Notes: generated by a model from the letters alone, not told the origin. Shown: positions 11,731 through 22,251, numbered from the stretch's first letter. The stretch is DNA of 64,000 nucleotides from Plotosus lineatus (GCA_024760905.1 CM045729.1:81281550-81345549), one strand, 5' to 3'. Translations and numbers: made by a program.

Positions 11731-11816
<86 letters not shown>
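11731..11816. repeat. (CA)n microsatellite
   Basis: About 43 uninterrupted CA units, directly abutting the tail of a minus-strand SINE. The Cys/Val and Thr/His peptides are artefacts. Confidence 0.97.
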
Positions 11817-12095
11817 TCATTCATTTTCACAGACAATTCTAGCTGGAGCCCATCCCAGCCAACTCTGTGTGACACCCTGGACAGCTCACTAGTATATTAT
11901 AAAGACAACATACACAATCATTCATACCCACACCTACACCCAGAGGCAATTTGAAATGGCCAATTCATACTGGAAGAGCCAGAAGAAATGCCTGCAAGTA
12001 CCGGGAGAACATGCAAACTCCACAGAGAAAGGCCCAAGCTGGGAATCGAACACAGGACCTCTTTGCTCTGAGACTTCTCAGCTATTAAACACTAA
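11817..12095 (-). mobile_element. tRNA-derived SINE, head B with TTCATT tail
   Basis: Minus orientation. The tail ATTCATTCATTTTC is at the left, followed by the GCCCATCCCAGCCAACTCTG module and the GGCAATTTGAAATGGCCAATT module. The tRNA-like head is at the right, with a B-box-like GGGAATCGAACACAGGACC read on the plus strand. Moderately diverged. Confidence 0.7.
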
Positions 12096-12199
12096 ATTAT
12101 ATGACAGTCTCATTTCAATCAAGCATTTCTCGAGCTGCTTAATTCTACTAGGTTCGTGAGTAGGCTGGAGCCTACCTTAACCAAATTAAAAGGCTCAGT

Positions 12200-12610
12200 A
12201 CAGCTCCCAAGTGGTGCATCGACAAGATACATTGTTATTAACCTGGAGATCACAAGTTCAAATCCAGGTTCATGCCTCAGCCTTCCATAGCCTGGAATCC
12301 ACGAGAACTAATTGGCCAAGCTCTTATGGAAGGGAAGAAAATATGCTCACGTCCCTGTCACTTACAGTGATTGCCAATTAATCATGGGTGTATTTGAGCT
12401 CATTCATAAAAGGGGCCTGATATCACTTTCCCTTTGAGTGTGTTAAATCCGCACCCAAATACACATGCGCAGAAGTTCAAAAAGAGGCAGGTGGCTAGCG
12501 TTGCATGTCACGGAGGTGTGTGTGCATGATTTCACCCCTCCATGCTCGAAGGAGGTTGTGTGACAGGGAAGGCAATGCCTGATGGGTGGGAATTGGATAC
12601 GAATAAATTA
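12200..12610 (+). mobile_element. Diverged SINE-like repeat of a third type
   Basis: A possible B-box-like AGTTCAAATCCAGGTTC near 12252 is followed by two modules seen in dispersed fish repeats, one around 12300-12420 and one around 12480-12605 (GGCAGGTGGCTAGCG, GTGTGTGTGCATGATTTCACCC). I am confident only that it is not gene sequence. The SINE assignment is tentative. Confidence 0.4.
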
Positions 12611-12612
12611 GG

Positions 12613-12855
12613 GAGGGGCAGCACAGTGGCATAGTGGTGATGTCTGACTCACAACAAGAAGGTCCTGGGTTCGATTCCCAGCCTGGATGTTTCTGTGTGG
12701 AGTGTGCATGTTCTCCTCGTGCTTGCATGGGTTACCTTTGGGTTCTCCGGCTTTCTCCCACACTCTAAAAACATGCACACTAGGTAAATGGCTGTCCTCT
12801 AGGTGTAAATGGTCGTGTGAGTGTTGGCCCTGCGATGGCCTGGCAAGGAGTGCCA
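12613..12855 (+). mobile_element. tRNA-derived SINE, head B, 3'-truncated
   Basis: Plus orientation. It starts with GCAGCACAGTGGCATAGTGG (A-box-like) and contains AAGAAGGTCCTGGGTTCG followed by ATTCCC (B-box). The TTTCTGTGTGGAGTGTGCATG and CCTAGGTG-like modules follow, then GCCCTGCGATGGCCTGGC. The rest of the tail is missing. The sequence passes into the 3'-truncated end of RTE copy C at about 12868. Confidence 0.8.
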
Positions 12856-12957
12856 ATCTCACCGGATACTTTTCTCCAACCATTCCAACCTGCCTGCACA
12901 CGCTTCTTCACCTCTTTATCACACTCTCCACTGCTCTGGATTGTTGAGCCTAAGTAC

Positions 12958-13290
12958 TTAAAATCCTCCAGCTTCGTTATCTCTACTCCCTGTAACCTCA
13001 CCGTTCCTCCAAAGCCGCACTTGTTCTCTGCTCTCACTACAGATCACAATGTAATCTGCAAACATTATAGTCCATGGAGATTCTTGCCTAATCTCGTCTG
13101 TCAGCCTGTCCATCACCATCACAAACAAGAAGGGGCTCAGAGATGATCCTTGATGCAGTCCCACCTCCACCGTGAATTCGTCGGTCACACCGACAGCACA
13201 CCTCACCACTGTTTTACATCTCTCATATACATGTCCTGCACCACTCAAACATACTTGTCTGCCACTCCAGACTTCCTCATGCAATACCAC
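12958..13290 (-). pseudogene. RTE reverse transcriptase palm with FADD changed to FADY (copy C)
   Basis: The palm reads LHQGSSLSPFLFVMVMDR then IMFADYIVICSESREQV. The second Asp of the catalytic FADD box, which coordinates metal at the polymerase active site, is Tyr here. Both copies B and D have FADD at this position, so this is a private inactivating mutation. The frame then jumps over the deletion near 13018. Confidence 0.85.
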
Positions 13291-14123
13291 AGTTCTTCTC
13301 TTGGCACCCTGTCATATGCTTTCTCCAGATCTACAAAGGTACAATGCAGTTCCTTCTGACCTTCTCTGTACTTCTCTATTAACATCCTCAAAGCAAACAC
13401 TACATCTGTGGTGCGCTTTCTTGGCAGGAAACCAAACTGTTGTTCACAAATGCTGACTTCTGCCCTTAGTCTAGCTTCCACTATTCTTTCCCATAACTTC
13501 ATTGTCTGGCTCATCAACTTTATCCCTCTGATGTTGCCATAACTCTGCACATCTCCCTTTCTCTTAAAAATGGGCACCAGCACACTTCTCCTCCATTCCT
13601 CCAGGATCTGCTCACTCTTTAAAACCTTGTTGAATGTTCTTGTCAGAAAATCTACTGCGACCTCTACGAGACACTTCCATACCTCCACTGGTATGTCATC
13701 AGGACTAACTGCCTTTCCATTCTTCATCTTCTTCAGTTCCCTCCTCACTTCACCCTTACTAATCTTTGCTACTTCCTGCTTCTCAACGGTCACCTCTTTT
13801 ACGCTTTTTTCTCTCTCATTTTCCTCATTCATCAGCTCTTCAAAGTATTCTTTCGATCTTCCCAGCACACTTCTGTCATCAGTCAATACATTTCCCTCGC
13901 TGTCGTTTATCAATCTAACTTGCTGCACGTCCTTCCCATCTCTATCTCTCTGCTGTGCCAACCTGTATAGATCATTTTCTGCCTCCTTACTGTCCAACCT
14001 ATCATACAAATCATCATACACCCTCTGTTTGGCCGTTGCCACCGCTACTTTCTCCTTAAGCTGTGTCTCCCTGTGTCTCCCTGTGCTCCTGTTTACTCTC
14101 TTTGGTACTCTCAAATGTCCCAC
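13245..14123 (-). pseudogene. RTE linker and reverse transcriptase N-terminal half (copy C)
   Basis: A frame of about 292 residues. It starts in the Lys/Glu-rich linker (VYDDLYDRLDSKEAENDLYRL) and contains the RT finger motifs MKNGKAVSPDDIPVEVWK, RRSVLVPIFKRKGDVQS, GIKLMSQTMKLWERIVEARL and QQFGFLPRKRTTDVVFALR, ending in FVDLEKAYDRVPREELWYCM. These are canonical RTE RT motifs in the correct order. The palm frame with FADY follows after a frameshift near 13245. Confidence 0.88.
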
Positions 14124-14339
14124 TTCTTCTTAGCTAACCTCTTCCTTTGTACACACTCCTGCACTTCCTCATTCCACCACCAAGTCTCCTTATCTACTTT
14201 CCTTCCAGAGGACACACCAAGTACTCTCCTACCTGCCTCCCTGATCACATTAACTGTAGTTGTCCAGTCATCTGAAGCATTTCCTGACCACCCAAAGCCT
14301 GTTTCAACTCCTTCAAGACAACACGACCCACTTCATTTT

Positions 14340-15079
14340 TCAGCTTCCACCACTTTGTCTTCTGCTCTGCATCATCCTGCACACCACCATCCTATGCTGT
14401 ATGGCAACACTCTCACCTACTACTACTTTGCAGTCACTGACTTCCTTCAAATTACATCGCCTACACAAGATGTAGTCTACCTGCGTGCTCCTGCCTCCGC
14501 TTCTATAGGTCACCCTATGCTCCTGTCTCTTCTTGAAGAAAGTATTTACCACAGCCATTTCCATCCTTTTTGCAAAATCGATTAACATCTGTCCTTCTGT
14601 GTTCCTGTCCTGGATACCAAATCTACCCATCACTTTCTCATCCCCTCTGTTGCCTGGGCCAACATGTCCATTGAAGTCTGCACCAATGACCACTCTCTTT
14701 CACCTCTGGGGGTACTCTGCATCACTTCATCTAACTCACTCCAGAATCTCTCCTTCTCTTCTAGCTCACATCCTGCCTGTGGGGCACAAGCACTAACAAC
14801 ATTGAACATCACACCTTCAATTTCTAACTTGAGACTCATCACTCTGTCTGACACTCTTTTCACTTTTAGAACATTCCTTACAAACCCCTCCTTCAAGATA
14901 ACTCCTACTCCATTTCTCTTCCCATCCATACCATGATAAAATAGCTTAAACCCTGGTCCTGAGCTTGTAGCCTTGCTAACTTTCCACCTGGTCTCCTGAA
15001 CACACAGTATGTCCACCTTCCTCGTCTGCATCATGTCAGCCAGCTCTCTGTCTTTTCCTTGCATAGTTCCAACATTCAA
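14340..15079 (-). pseudogene. RTE LINE endonuclease domain (copy C), frameshifted
   Basis: Two overlapping frames (14630-15079 and 14340-14693) together cover the endonuclease. Signatures are MNVGTMQGKDRELADMM, DILCVQETRWKVSK, ADFNGHVGPGNRGDEKV, DYILCRRCNLKEVS and IQHRMVV. A frameshift near 14690, just before the ADFNG loop, breaks the domain. Confidence 0.87.
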
Positions 15080-15488
15080 AGTCCCTACTCACAGTCCTAG
15101 ACTCATGCTTTTCCTCTTCTCTCTGCCTACGGACACGCCTCCCGCCTCTCCTTCTTCGACCAACAGTCGTCCAATTTCCATCCGCACCCTGTTGGTTGAC
15201 AGCACTGATGGCGGTCGTTGTTAACCCGGGCCTTGACCGATCCATTATGGAGGTAATATTTGTGCTTTGCATGGTAAAGTTTGGCATTAGTTTTACGTCG
15301 GATGCCCTTCCTGACACAACCCTCTGCATTTTTCTGGGCTTGGAACCGGCATAAGGGGGGGAGACACTGGTTAGTGCCCTCCTCATGGCTGCATTAAAGA
15401 AAAACAAGTAAATTATTTTAGGATTTATTCAACGACAAAACCCATTCAACTCTGATATCCGATGTGAAAAAGTAATGACCCCCTAACT

Positions 15489-16281
15489 CAGGGGTCGAGA
15501 ACTTATGGCTCGCAAGCCAGATAACTACAGATAACTCTTTTGATAACTACATCTGGCTCTCAGATAAATCAGGTGGCCTTTATTAAATAAAAATACAGAA
15601 AAAAACATCAAATAAAACAAAAACAGATAAATAAATCTCACGCATTTTAATCTATAAATCTATTTTCAATGCCACTTGTCACTGTGGCGCGCAGCCGAGA
15701 ACCAATCCTTTCTGTAGTCCAGTGTGTGGACAGGGCTGATACCTTGAAACTCTAATTTTATTGGATTATATGCAACAGCTTGTGCGAGTTGTTTTTGGGT
15801 TAAGAGGTAAATTTCCTCGTTTTTGATCAGCTCATTTGCACTAAGCCAAGCAGAGCTGGCAAGCAAAACACAAATGGACAGACATGGATAAACTTCAACC
15901 CGCAGACCAGCTGATTGCCAAAACTTGGGACGCGCTTCCTGTCACATACCAAACACTGCAGAGTGTGAGTCCTGTTGTAGTGACCATGTTTGGCTCCACA
16001 CGAGAAGTCCTTTTCACACATGAAAAACATCGAGACCAACCTGCGGTCACGTTTAATGGATAGAAGCTTAAACGCCTGCATGAAGCTGAACCTCAGCACG
16101 TATCAACCAGACTACAAAGCCAGCAGCAACACCATCCAGCACCAGAAGTAGCATTAATAGTAAGAAGTACTTTTCTTATTAATAAATAACTTCATTATAA
16201 CAATGTTGTTTAAAATAAATTCAGTGTTATTCTACTCTAAAATTGTTGGTCTTCTTTTTCAATTTAGTTGTATTCAGTATA

Positions 16282-16365
<84 letters not shown>

Positions 16366-16436
16366 TCTCAGAGGATTAGATTTTAAAATATGTATTTATT
16401 TTCTGCTCTCCTAGTCAAAAATGTTCCCAACCACTG
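15489..16436 (+). mobile_element. hAT-type DNA transposon remnant with 8-bp TSD
   Basis: Termini CAGGGGTCGAGAAC (left) and GTTCCCAACCACTG (right, the inverse) form hAT-like inverted repeats. The flanks CCCTAACT (15481-15488) and CCATAACT (16437-16444) match at 7 of 8 bases, as expected for an hAT target-site duplication. The interior keeps frame-shifted scraps of an hAT transposase C-terminus near 15900-16150 (TWDALPVTYQTLQS, then HMKNIETNLRSRLMDRSLNA in another frame). A (TA)n run occupies 16276-16362. Confidence 0.82.
16276..16362. repeat. (TA)n microsatellite inside hAT remnant
   Basis: A nearly perfect AT run of about 43 units near the right end of the hAT element. Confidence 0.95.
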
Positions 16437-16737
16437 CCATAACTGTATCACTTTATTAAGATCAGCCTTTAGTCCAGTCCAGTGTAGAGAGATTTGTGAT
16501 TAAAATTGTTTTAATCAGTCTTCTTGCCTTTTTCACGTCCTATCAAAGTTTTTCGGGGAGACTGAAGCCAGGACGTTGACTTGGACAGTCAGAGGTTGAC
16601 TTCATTCTCTTACATGATTGACGTGAACTTGGGTTTCAGATGACGGATGACAGATGACAGACATTTAGTTTTACTATTGTTGTTCTAGAACTGTTACGAT
16701 TCGATCTGAATGATTACACGCTAATAAAATTTAGTCA

Positions 16738-17072
16738 TTCATACATTTTCTGAACCGCTTAATACAACTTAAGATCACGAGGAGGCTTGGCTGACTGGAC
16801 GAGGGCAGAGTACACCCTGGACATCCTCCAGGCCATTGCAGGGCAGAAACACACTGATGGCTTAATACAACTGCAGCTCCTTTTTACAAAAAATCAGCAA
16901 TGGCTCTTTTACATGAACCGCCCACCACAGACAGTGAGAGATACGGCCGGCCTTTGATAACCCAGTTAGTGCACTCTGGGGACAGCAGGGACAATCCGGT
17001 GACAGTGGGGCTTGAACCCAGCCCATGGAATCTGTAATCCGGCACCCTACCACCGGGCCACCACTACCCCTA
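16738..17072 (-). mobile_element. SINE, head A with TTCATT tail
   Basis: Minus orientation. At the left is the tail CATTTTCTGAACCGCTTAAT and CAGAGTACACCCTGGAC. The body GGCCGGCCTTTGATAACCC follows, and the head is at the right (complement of GGTGGCCCGGTGG with B-box GGGTTCAAGCCCC). Confidence 0.8.
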
Positions 17073-17134
17073 ATAGTATACTAGTAGCTGTTATTATGAG
17101 CTTTACCATTTACAGCCCAGATGTTCAGCAAAAA

Positions 17135-17478
17135 CTGATTCATTCATTTTAGAAACCATTTAATCCTAATTATGGACATGGGGGAGGTTGGCCCATCTCA
17201 GCCAACTCTGGGAGGGGCACCCTTGACAGCTCACCAAACATCACAGAGCCATTTCACACACACAACCATTCACTCTCAGACCTAGGGGCAATTTGGAACA
17301 ACTACTTTGCCTAAAGTGCATGCGTCTGACTGTGAGAGGAAACCAGAGTACCTGGAAGAAACCCATGCAAGCATGGGCAGGACATGCTAACTCCCCACAG
17401 AAACGCTTATCCCTGGGAATCAAGCCTCAGACCTGCTTGCTGTGAGGCGGACCTGTTAACCACTGCGCCACCATACAG
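17135..17478 (-). mobile_element. SINE, head B with TTCATT tail
   Basis: Minus orientation. The left tail has TTCATTCATTTTAG and ACCATTTAATCCTAATT, the middle module is GGGGCAATTTGGAACAAC, and the head is at the right, ending GGACCTGTTAACCACTGCGC. About 340 bp, diverged but nearly full length. Confidence 0.78.
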
Positions 17479-17577
17479 CTTGTTTCCCAAACCTCTGAAA
17501 TCAAGCCTATATTTACCGTTATTACCACCAGATGGAACCAGAGATAAAGGTACAACTTTTGTGCTTTACACCACATT

Positions 17578-17660
17578 GAGGTGGGCAGTGGTGGCCTGGT
17601 GGTAAAGGTGCTGGATCACTGATCCTAAAGTTGGGGTTTGAAGCCCCATTCTCAAGGGGT
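17578..17660 (+). mobile_element. SINE head A fragment
   Basis: Only the tRNA-like part remains: GGGCAGTGGTGGCCTGGTGG, GCTGGATCACTGATCC and GGGGTTTGAAGCCCC (B-box-like). Confidence 0.7.
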
Positions 17661-18028
17661 TGTTTCTGTTTGAGCTTTTTGGTTTCTTGTCAACCATTTG
17701 AGGAAAAGTGAGGAAAGCTTTTGATACACGTTCATCCTTCATCATCTGATATATGATATCTCATCTCATAATGTAAAGAAAAAGCGTTGGGGATTTTGGT
17801 CGACCTTCAACACCATGCTGGTTCTTATAAAGTGTTGATCAAAGTGTTGATCAAACCTCAAAAGTGCTGTTCATAGAATGTAGAGATGCCAAACTTACAC
17901 CCAGACGGCGCTTAGTTGACGATATTCTGGATTGTTTGGTGGTGTATAAACAAACAAACAAACAAAAAGAAGGTTTGTCAACCGGACCGAGGTAGGTTTT
18001 TCTCAGCAATGAGTCACAAACCATTTCA
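17661..18028. other. Non-coding stretch
   Basis: No recognisable gene or element. It has a short (AAAC)n run near 17949-17966. Confidence 0.5.
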
Positions 18029-18312
18029 TTAATTCATTCATTCATTTTCTGAACCGCTTAATCCTAATTAGGGTCACGGGGAGACTGTGTCCCCCATCTC
18101 AGCTGACTCCGGGCGAGGGCAGAGTACACCCTGGACAGCTCTCCAGGACATCGCAGGGCAGAAACACGCTGATGGCTATGCAGCTCCTCTTGTCTAAAGT
18201 CAGCAGTGGTTGTTTTACATGAACCATAGACAGTGGGAGACACGGCCAGCCTTTGATAACCCAGGTAGTGCACTGGGGGGGCAGTGACGACCCGCTGAGA
18301 GTGGGGCTGAGC
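18029..18312 (-). mobile_element. SINE, head A with TTCATT tail, head truncated
   Basis: Minus orientation. TTCATTCATTCATTTTCTG tail at left, then ACCGCTTAATCCTAATTAGG, GAGTACACCCTGGACAGC, AAACACGCTGATGGC and CTTTGATAACCCAGGTAGTG. The tRNA-like head at the right end is cut off soon after GAGAGTGGGG. Confidence 0.78.
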
Positions 18313-18770
18313 TAAAATCACATGCAGGCTGTAATGAGAAACTTAAAATCTAATTTAATTTCACCTTTTTTTTATATAAACCCAGCATTAAAATGTGAGC
18401 TACACTATATGCAGTACTACAGACATTACTGAAGATACTATAAAAATTGTGCCACGTAATAACCTAACAACCATCCATTCACTCTCTCTGGTGACGCACA
18501 GTCATGTCTGAGATGAGCGCCAGTCTCCCTGTGACAATCGTAGGGTTAATCAGTTTAGCAAACGAGTCAGCTTCTCTCAGTACAACACCATCTTGTGAGG
18601 GACAAGGACTGAGTGCATTTGTACTGGCGTTAGCGCTTCAGTGATACACAGGTACTGAAATCACAGAACACATGCACGCAGTCCTGACACATGGAGGCTG
18701 CTGTTAAATCTTCTGATAATGTCTTTGGGCGTCTACAGATAACATCACTACTTTTGTGCCACGTTGTTAA
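18313..18770. other. Non-coding stretch
   Basis: AT-rich unique sequence with part of a SINE-like tail around 18475-18560. No gene was seen. Confidence 0.45.
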
Positions 18771-18775
18771 AACAT

Positions 18776-19060
18776 AAATTGTTCATTGGGTTAACTCTAC
18801 TAGGGTCATTTGGAAACTGGAGCCTATCTCAGTCGACTCTGGCCGAAAGCTCAGCACACCTTGAACCGCTCACACAATCATTCACACTCACAACTAGGTG
18901 CAAATTTAGCCTTTGGACTGTAGGAGGAAACCATAGTTCCCGGAGAAAAGTCCATCACAGGGAGGCTGGCGCCCATCTCAACTGACTCCAGGCAAGGACG
19001 GAGTACACCTCGGACAGCTCACAGACACTACAGAGCAAATGCTCACAAAACCATTGATTT
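18776..19060 (-). mobile_element. Diverged SINE remnants, TTCATT-tail type
   Basis: Recognisable modules are CTGGAGCCTATCTCAGTCG, GGTGCAAATTTAGCC, TGTAGGAGGAAACCA and a second tail-like piece, GGAGGCTGGCGCCCATCTC at 18961 on. Two partial copies may be juxtaposed. Confidence 0.55.
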
Positions 19061-19258
19061 CTTCTGTCATTGTCACTGATTAAATTGTGATACATACCCT
19101 GGTATTCTTTGTGCTCTCTTCAAACACCAAACAGAGCTATTAAAAAATGCATTGATTTTACCACTAGATGGAACCAGACGGTTAATTCCCAGAGTAAGGA
19201 TTAGAGCCATAAACATGGAGGGAAGAAACTTGAATTATGGTGCTACGATGGAGTAGGG

Positions 19259-20065
19259 CAGTTGTGGCCAACCCGAGGCTTCCGAGCCTCTTGTGGCTCT
19301 TTGCCTAGTTTCATGCGGCTCTTATGTTCATATTGAAGTTTTTTTTTTTTTTAATGAGCGTGTTCGCTTTGTTTGATTTCAATATGGTATTATTGTCAAA
19401 TGCTGTGCGTGAGATGAATATACTGCAAAGCTTCCCAGTATGGGCGAGATCATTTCATTAAATAATTTGTGTCAAATTTGCTCTTAAAATGGCAGATAAA
19501 AATGAAGATGAACAAAGGACATTTTTAACAGAGTGGGAGAGTTTTGCTGTTGTTGTTGTTGTTGTTGTTGTTGAATGTAATGGAAAGCCATTCTGCCTTA
19601 TACGTCAGGCATCATTGGTGCATTTCAAAATTTAAAATCTTCAGTGCCACTTCAGCTCACTGCATACTGACTCTGACCAGGAATTTCCTAAAGGGACTCA
19701 ACTTCATAAACACAAGTTGTTCACTTCGAAAAGTCAGGCAGAATAGCACATACAGTTTTTCCAAGAATTTACGAAGCACTCGGAGACCGTAATGCTTGCA
19801 TCGTATCAACTGGCTTGGAACATCACATTGGCCAAAACGCCATACAATGAAGGAGAGTTCATTCCTCAGCAACATTGTTGAACTCTTGTCTCCTGAAAAC
19901 AACGAACTAAAACACGCGGTATTGGACGCCCAACTGTCCCGCCACACTGCTGAACACAAAATATTGGACATTAACACGGCTATTGAATCACAGTTACACT
20001 CTGATCTTCAAAGATGTATTTTATCATGTTGGTGTGTGAATTTACATAAATCTGGCTGAGCAGAG

Positions 20066-20115
<50 letters not shown>

Positions 20116-20219
20116 AAGGGATGGGTGATGCTCATGTGTGCCCATGTGTATGATGTGGCTCTTTGTAGTAACACAGTCAAAAAATGTAGCTCTTGGTCTC
20201 TGACTGGTTGGCCACCCTG
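19259..20219 (+). mobile_element. hAT-type DNA transposon remnant, copy 1 of a two-copy family
   Basis: Termini CAGTTGTGGCCAACC (left) and GGTTGGCCACCCTG (right) are inverted hAT-like ends. Flanks GAGTAGGG (19251-19258) and ATGTAGGG (20220-20227) agree at 6 of 8 bases. The interior encodes decayed transposase pieces, including the region around 19640-19990 (SYQLAWNITLAKRHTM-like in one frame, then AVLDAQLSRHTAEHKILDIN). An in-element (GTT)n expansion at 19548-19573 and a (TG)n(AG)n microsatellite at 20068-20115 are present. The inverted copy at 61606-62869 has the same layout. Confidence 0.82.
20068..20115. repeat. (TG)n(AG)n microsatellite internal to hAT
   Basis: Followed by AAAGGGATGGGTGATG. 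The same microsatellite and flank occur in the other hAT copy on the opposite strand (about 61711-61745), so the array travels with the transposon. Confidence 0.9.
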
Positions 20220-20220
20220 A

Positions 20221-20520
20221 TGTAGGGGTTAGCACATCCAAACCCCCAGCAAAATGACCCTGTGTTTAAGTCCCAAGCTTTATGTGTAGTCTACATCATC
20301 TTCCCACGCTCTGGGTGAGCCAATTTGCTCCTAAAGTCAGAAGGCATGCACATTTGGCTAATTGGCTGTTCCACATTTCCCAAACTGTGTGTGTTGTCCT
20401 GTGATGGACTGATAATTGATTATTTTTCATGGTGTACCCCAGCATTTGAGGCTGAGCTATGCTCTAGCCTCCCTGTGACATTGTTAGGATTAATCAGTTG
20501 AGTGAATGGTTGAGTGAGAA
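20221..20520 (+). mobile_element. Diverged SINE, head B type
   Basis: Weak tRNA-like head (GGGGTTAGCACATCC, GTGTTTAAGTCCCAAG), the module GGCTAATTGGCTGTTCC and a short tail (GTTAGGATTAATCAGTTGAG) ending in (GAAT)-like sequence. It abuts the right end of the hAT element. Confidence 0.55.
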
Positions 20521-21126
20521 TGAATGTATATATTCCTCCTGAGGTACGGTACATTTTTGGTGCTTTATCACAGTCTCGCTTCCTCGCTTTTGGTGCATAA
20601 ATATTAATCAAAAAATGGTAGTGAACCCCATTATAGTCACTTCCTTGAATCACCACCTTATCGTGGTGGAGGGGTTTGAGTGTTCAAGTGATCCTAGGGG
20701 CTATGTTGTCGGGGGCATTATGCCACTGATAGGGTCACCCAAGGCAAGCAAGTCTTCGGAAAAGGTTCAAAAAACCTCTACGATGAAGGAAAAAACAAGG
20801 ACACAGTTTCCCTTGCCCGGACATGGGCCACTAGCGTCTCCTTGGAGCCAGGCCTGGGAATTGGGCTCAAAGGTGAGTACCTGGCTTCTGGCCCACGGAG
20901 CCAGGCTGGGCCCAGCTCGAAAAGGAGACCTGGGTCCCCTGTCCCATCGACTCACCACCTGGGGAAGGGGGGCTATAGGGTTTGGGTGCAGTGTGAGTTG
21001 GGTGGCAGCCAAAGGGATAGGTTCCTATGCTACTAACTCTGACTCTTGGGACATGGAATGTCCCCTCTCTGGCAGGGAAGGAGCTTGAGCTGGGACATGA
21101 GGTGGAGAGATACCGACTAGATATAG

Positions 21127-21819
21127 TTGGACTCACCTCAACACATAGCTTGGGCTCTGGAACCACCCATCTTGAGAGGGCCTGGATCTAATTCCATTCT
21201 GGAGTTGCTCATGGGGAGTGGTGGCGAGCCGGTGTGGGCATCCGTCTTGCCCCATCTCAGTGCCCACAAGCTGGGATTCTCCTCAGTCAACGAAAGGGTA
21301 GCTTTCCTCTGCATTCAAGTGGGGGGTTGGGTCCTGACTGTCTTTTGTGCTTATGAACCAAACGACAGTTCAGAGTACCCACCCTTTTTAGAGTCTTTAG
21401 GGGGTGTGCTGGAGACTGTACCCCCGGGAGACTCACTCATTGTCCTGGGAGACTTCAATGCCCATGTGGGCAACGATAGTGTAACCTGGAAGGGTGTGAT
21501 AGGTAGGTATGGCCTCTCTAGTCTGAACCTTGTTTTGTTGTTGGACTTTTGTGCTCATCACAGTTTGTCCATCACGAACACCATGTTCAAACATAGGGTT
21601 GGCCAGAAGTGCACTTCGCACCAGAACACCCTAGACCATAGTTCAATGATCAACTTTGTAGTCGTGCCACCGAATTTGCGGCCGTATGTTTTGGACAGCT
21701 GGGTGAAGAGGGGAGCTGAGCTGTCAACCGATCACCACCTGGTGGTAAGCTGGCTCCGATGGTGGGGGAGGCTGCCATCCAGACATGGCAGGCCGAAGTG
21801 TGTCATTAGGGTCTGCTAG
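21127..21819 (+). pseudogene. LINE endonuclease remnant (copy E)
   Basis: Frame of 230 residues covering the second half of an APE-type endonuclease. Features are [17 protein letters not shown], the catalytic loop [21 protein letters not shown], the strand [18 protein letters not shown] and a C-terminal [14 protein letters not shown] with the conserved Asp-His. The N-terminal part, with the Trp-Asn strand and TSTHS, lies upstream in another frame. Distinct from the RTE family, which has ADFNGHVGPGNRG and no STDHHLVV. Confidence 0.8.
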
Positions 21820-21897
21820 GGACGTTCGTCAGAGTCTCTTGTCAGAGTTGCCTTTAACTCCTACCTCTGGCAGAGCTACAACCACATCAGGAAGAAG

Positions 21898-22251
21898 GTG
21901 GGTGACATGAAATCAGAATGGGCCATGATTCTTGCCTCCATTGTTGAGGCAGCAGCCCATAGCTGTGGCCGGAAGGTCATCGGTGCCTGTCGTTGCGATA
22001 ACCCCCGAACCTGGTGGTGGACACGTGTGGTAAAGGGAGCCATCCAGCTGAAAAAGGAGGCCTATCAGGTGTTGTCGGCTTGTGGGACTCCCGAGGCAGC
22101 AGAAAGGTACCGGCAGGCCAAATGTGCTGCCGCCCAAGCTGTTGCCAATGCAAAATTTCAGTTGTGGGAGGAGTTTGGTGAGGGCCTGGAGCTCACTTAT
22201 CAGTTGGCCTCAAAAAGCTTCTGGACCACCATCCGACGCCGCAGGAGGTAG
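21898..22251 (+). pseudogene. LINE inter-domain linker remnant (copy E)
   Basis: Frame MGDMKSEWAMILASIVEAAA through NPRTWWWTRVVKGAIQLKKEAY and LASKSFWTTIRRRRR. It lies between the endonuclease and RT in this LINE family and is alpha-helical and basic. A stop at about 22250 separates it from the RT frame. Confidence 0.7.

Larger units (their letters stand above)
12868..15395 (-). mobile_element. RTE-clade LINE copy C, 3'-truncated
   Basis: Minus-orientation copy spanning 5' region (about 15395), endonuclease, linker and RT, ending abruptly at 12868 within the RT thumb. The C-terminal domain and 3' tail seen in copies A, B and D are missing. A roughly 0.1-kb internal gap around 13018 removes sequence between the Cys-Ser-Glu box and the thumb. 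Loss of the 3' end cannot arise from normal LINE insertion and points to later rearrangement at the SINE junction. Confidence 0.88.

Noticed and set aside
12613..12700. Possible tRNA gene (A- and B-box-like motifs)
   Set aside because: The motifs sit in a SINE head. No complete cloverleaf with paired acceptor stem could be drawn, and the same head recurs in many dispersed copies.
20640..20700. Self-cleaving (HDV-like) ribozyme at the LINE 5' end
   Set aside because: CACCACCTTATCGTGGTGG forms a simple hairpin, but I could not trace the double-pseudoknot pairing required, so the idea is unsupported.
20767..21166. Minus-strand frames over the LINE 5' region
   Set aside because: Shadows of the LINE endonuclease region, which is on the plus strand.
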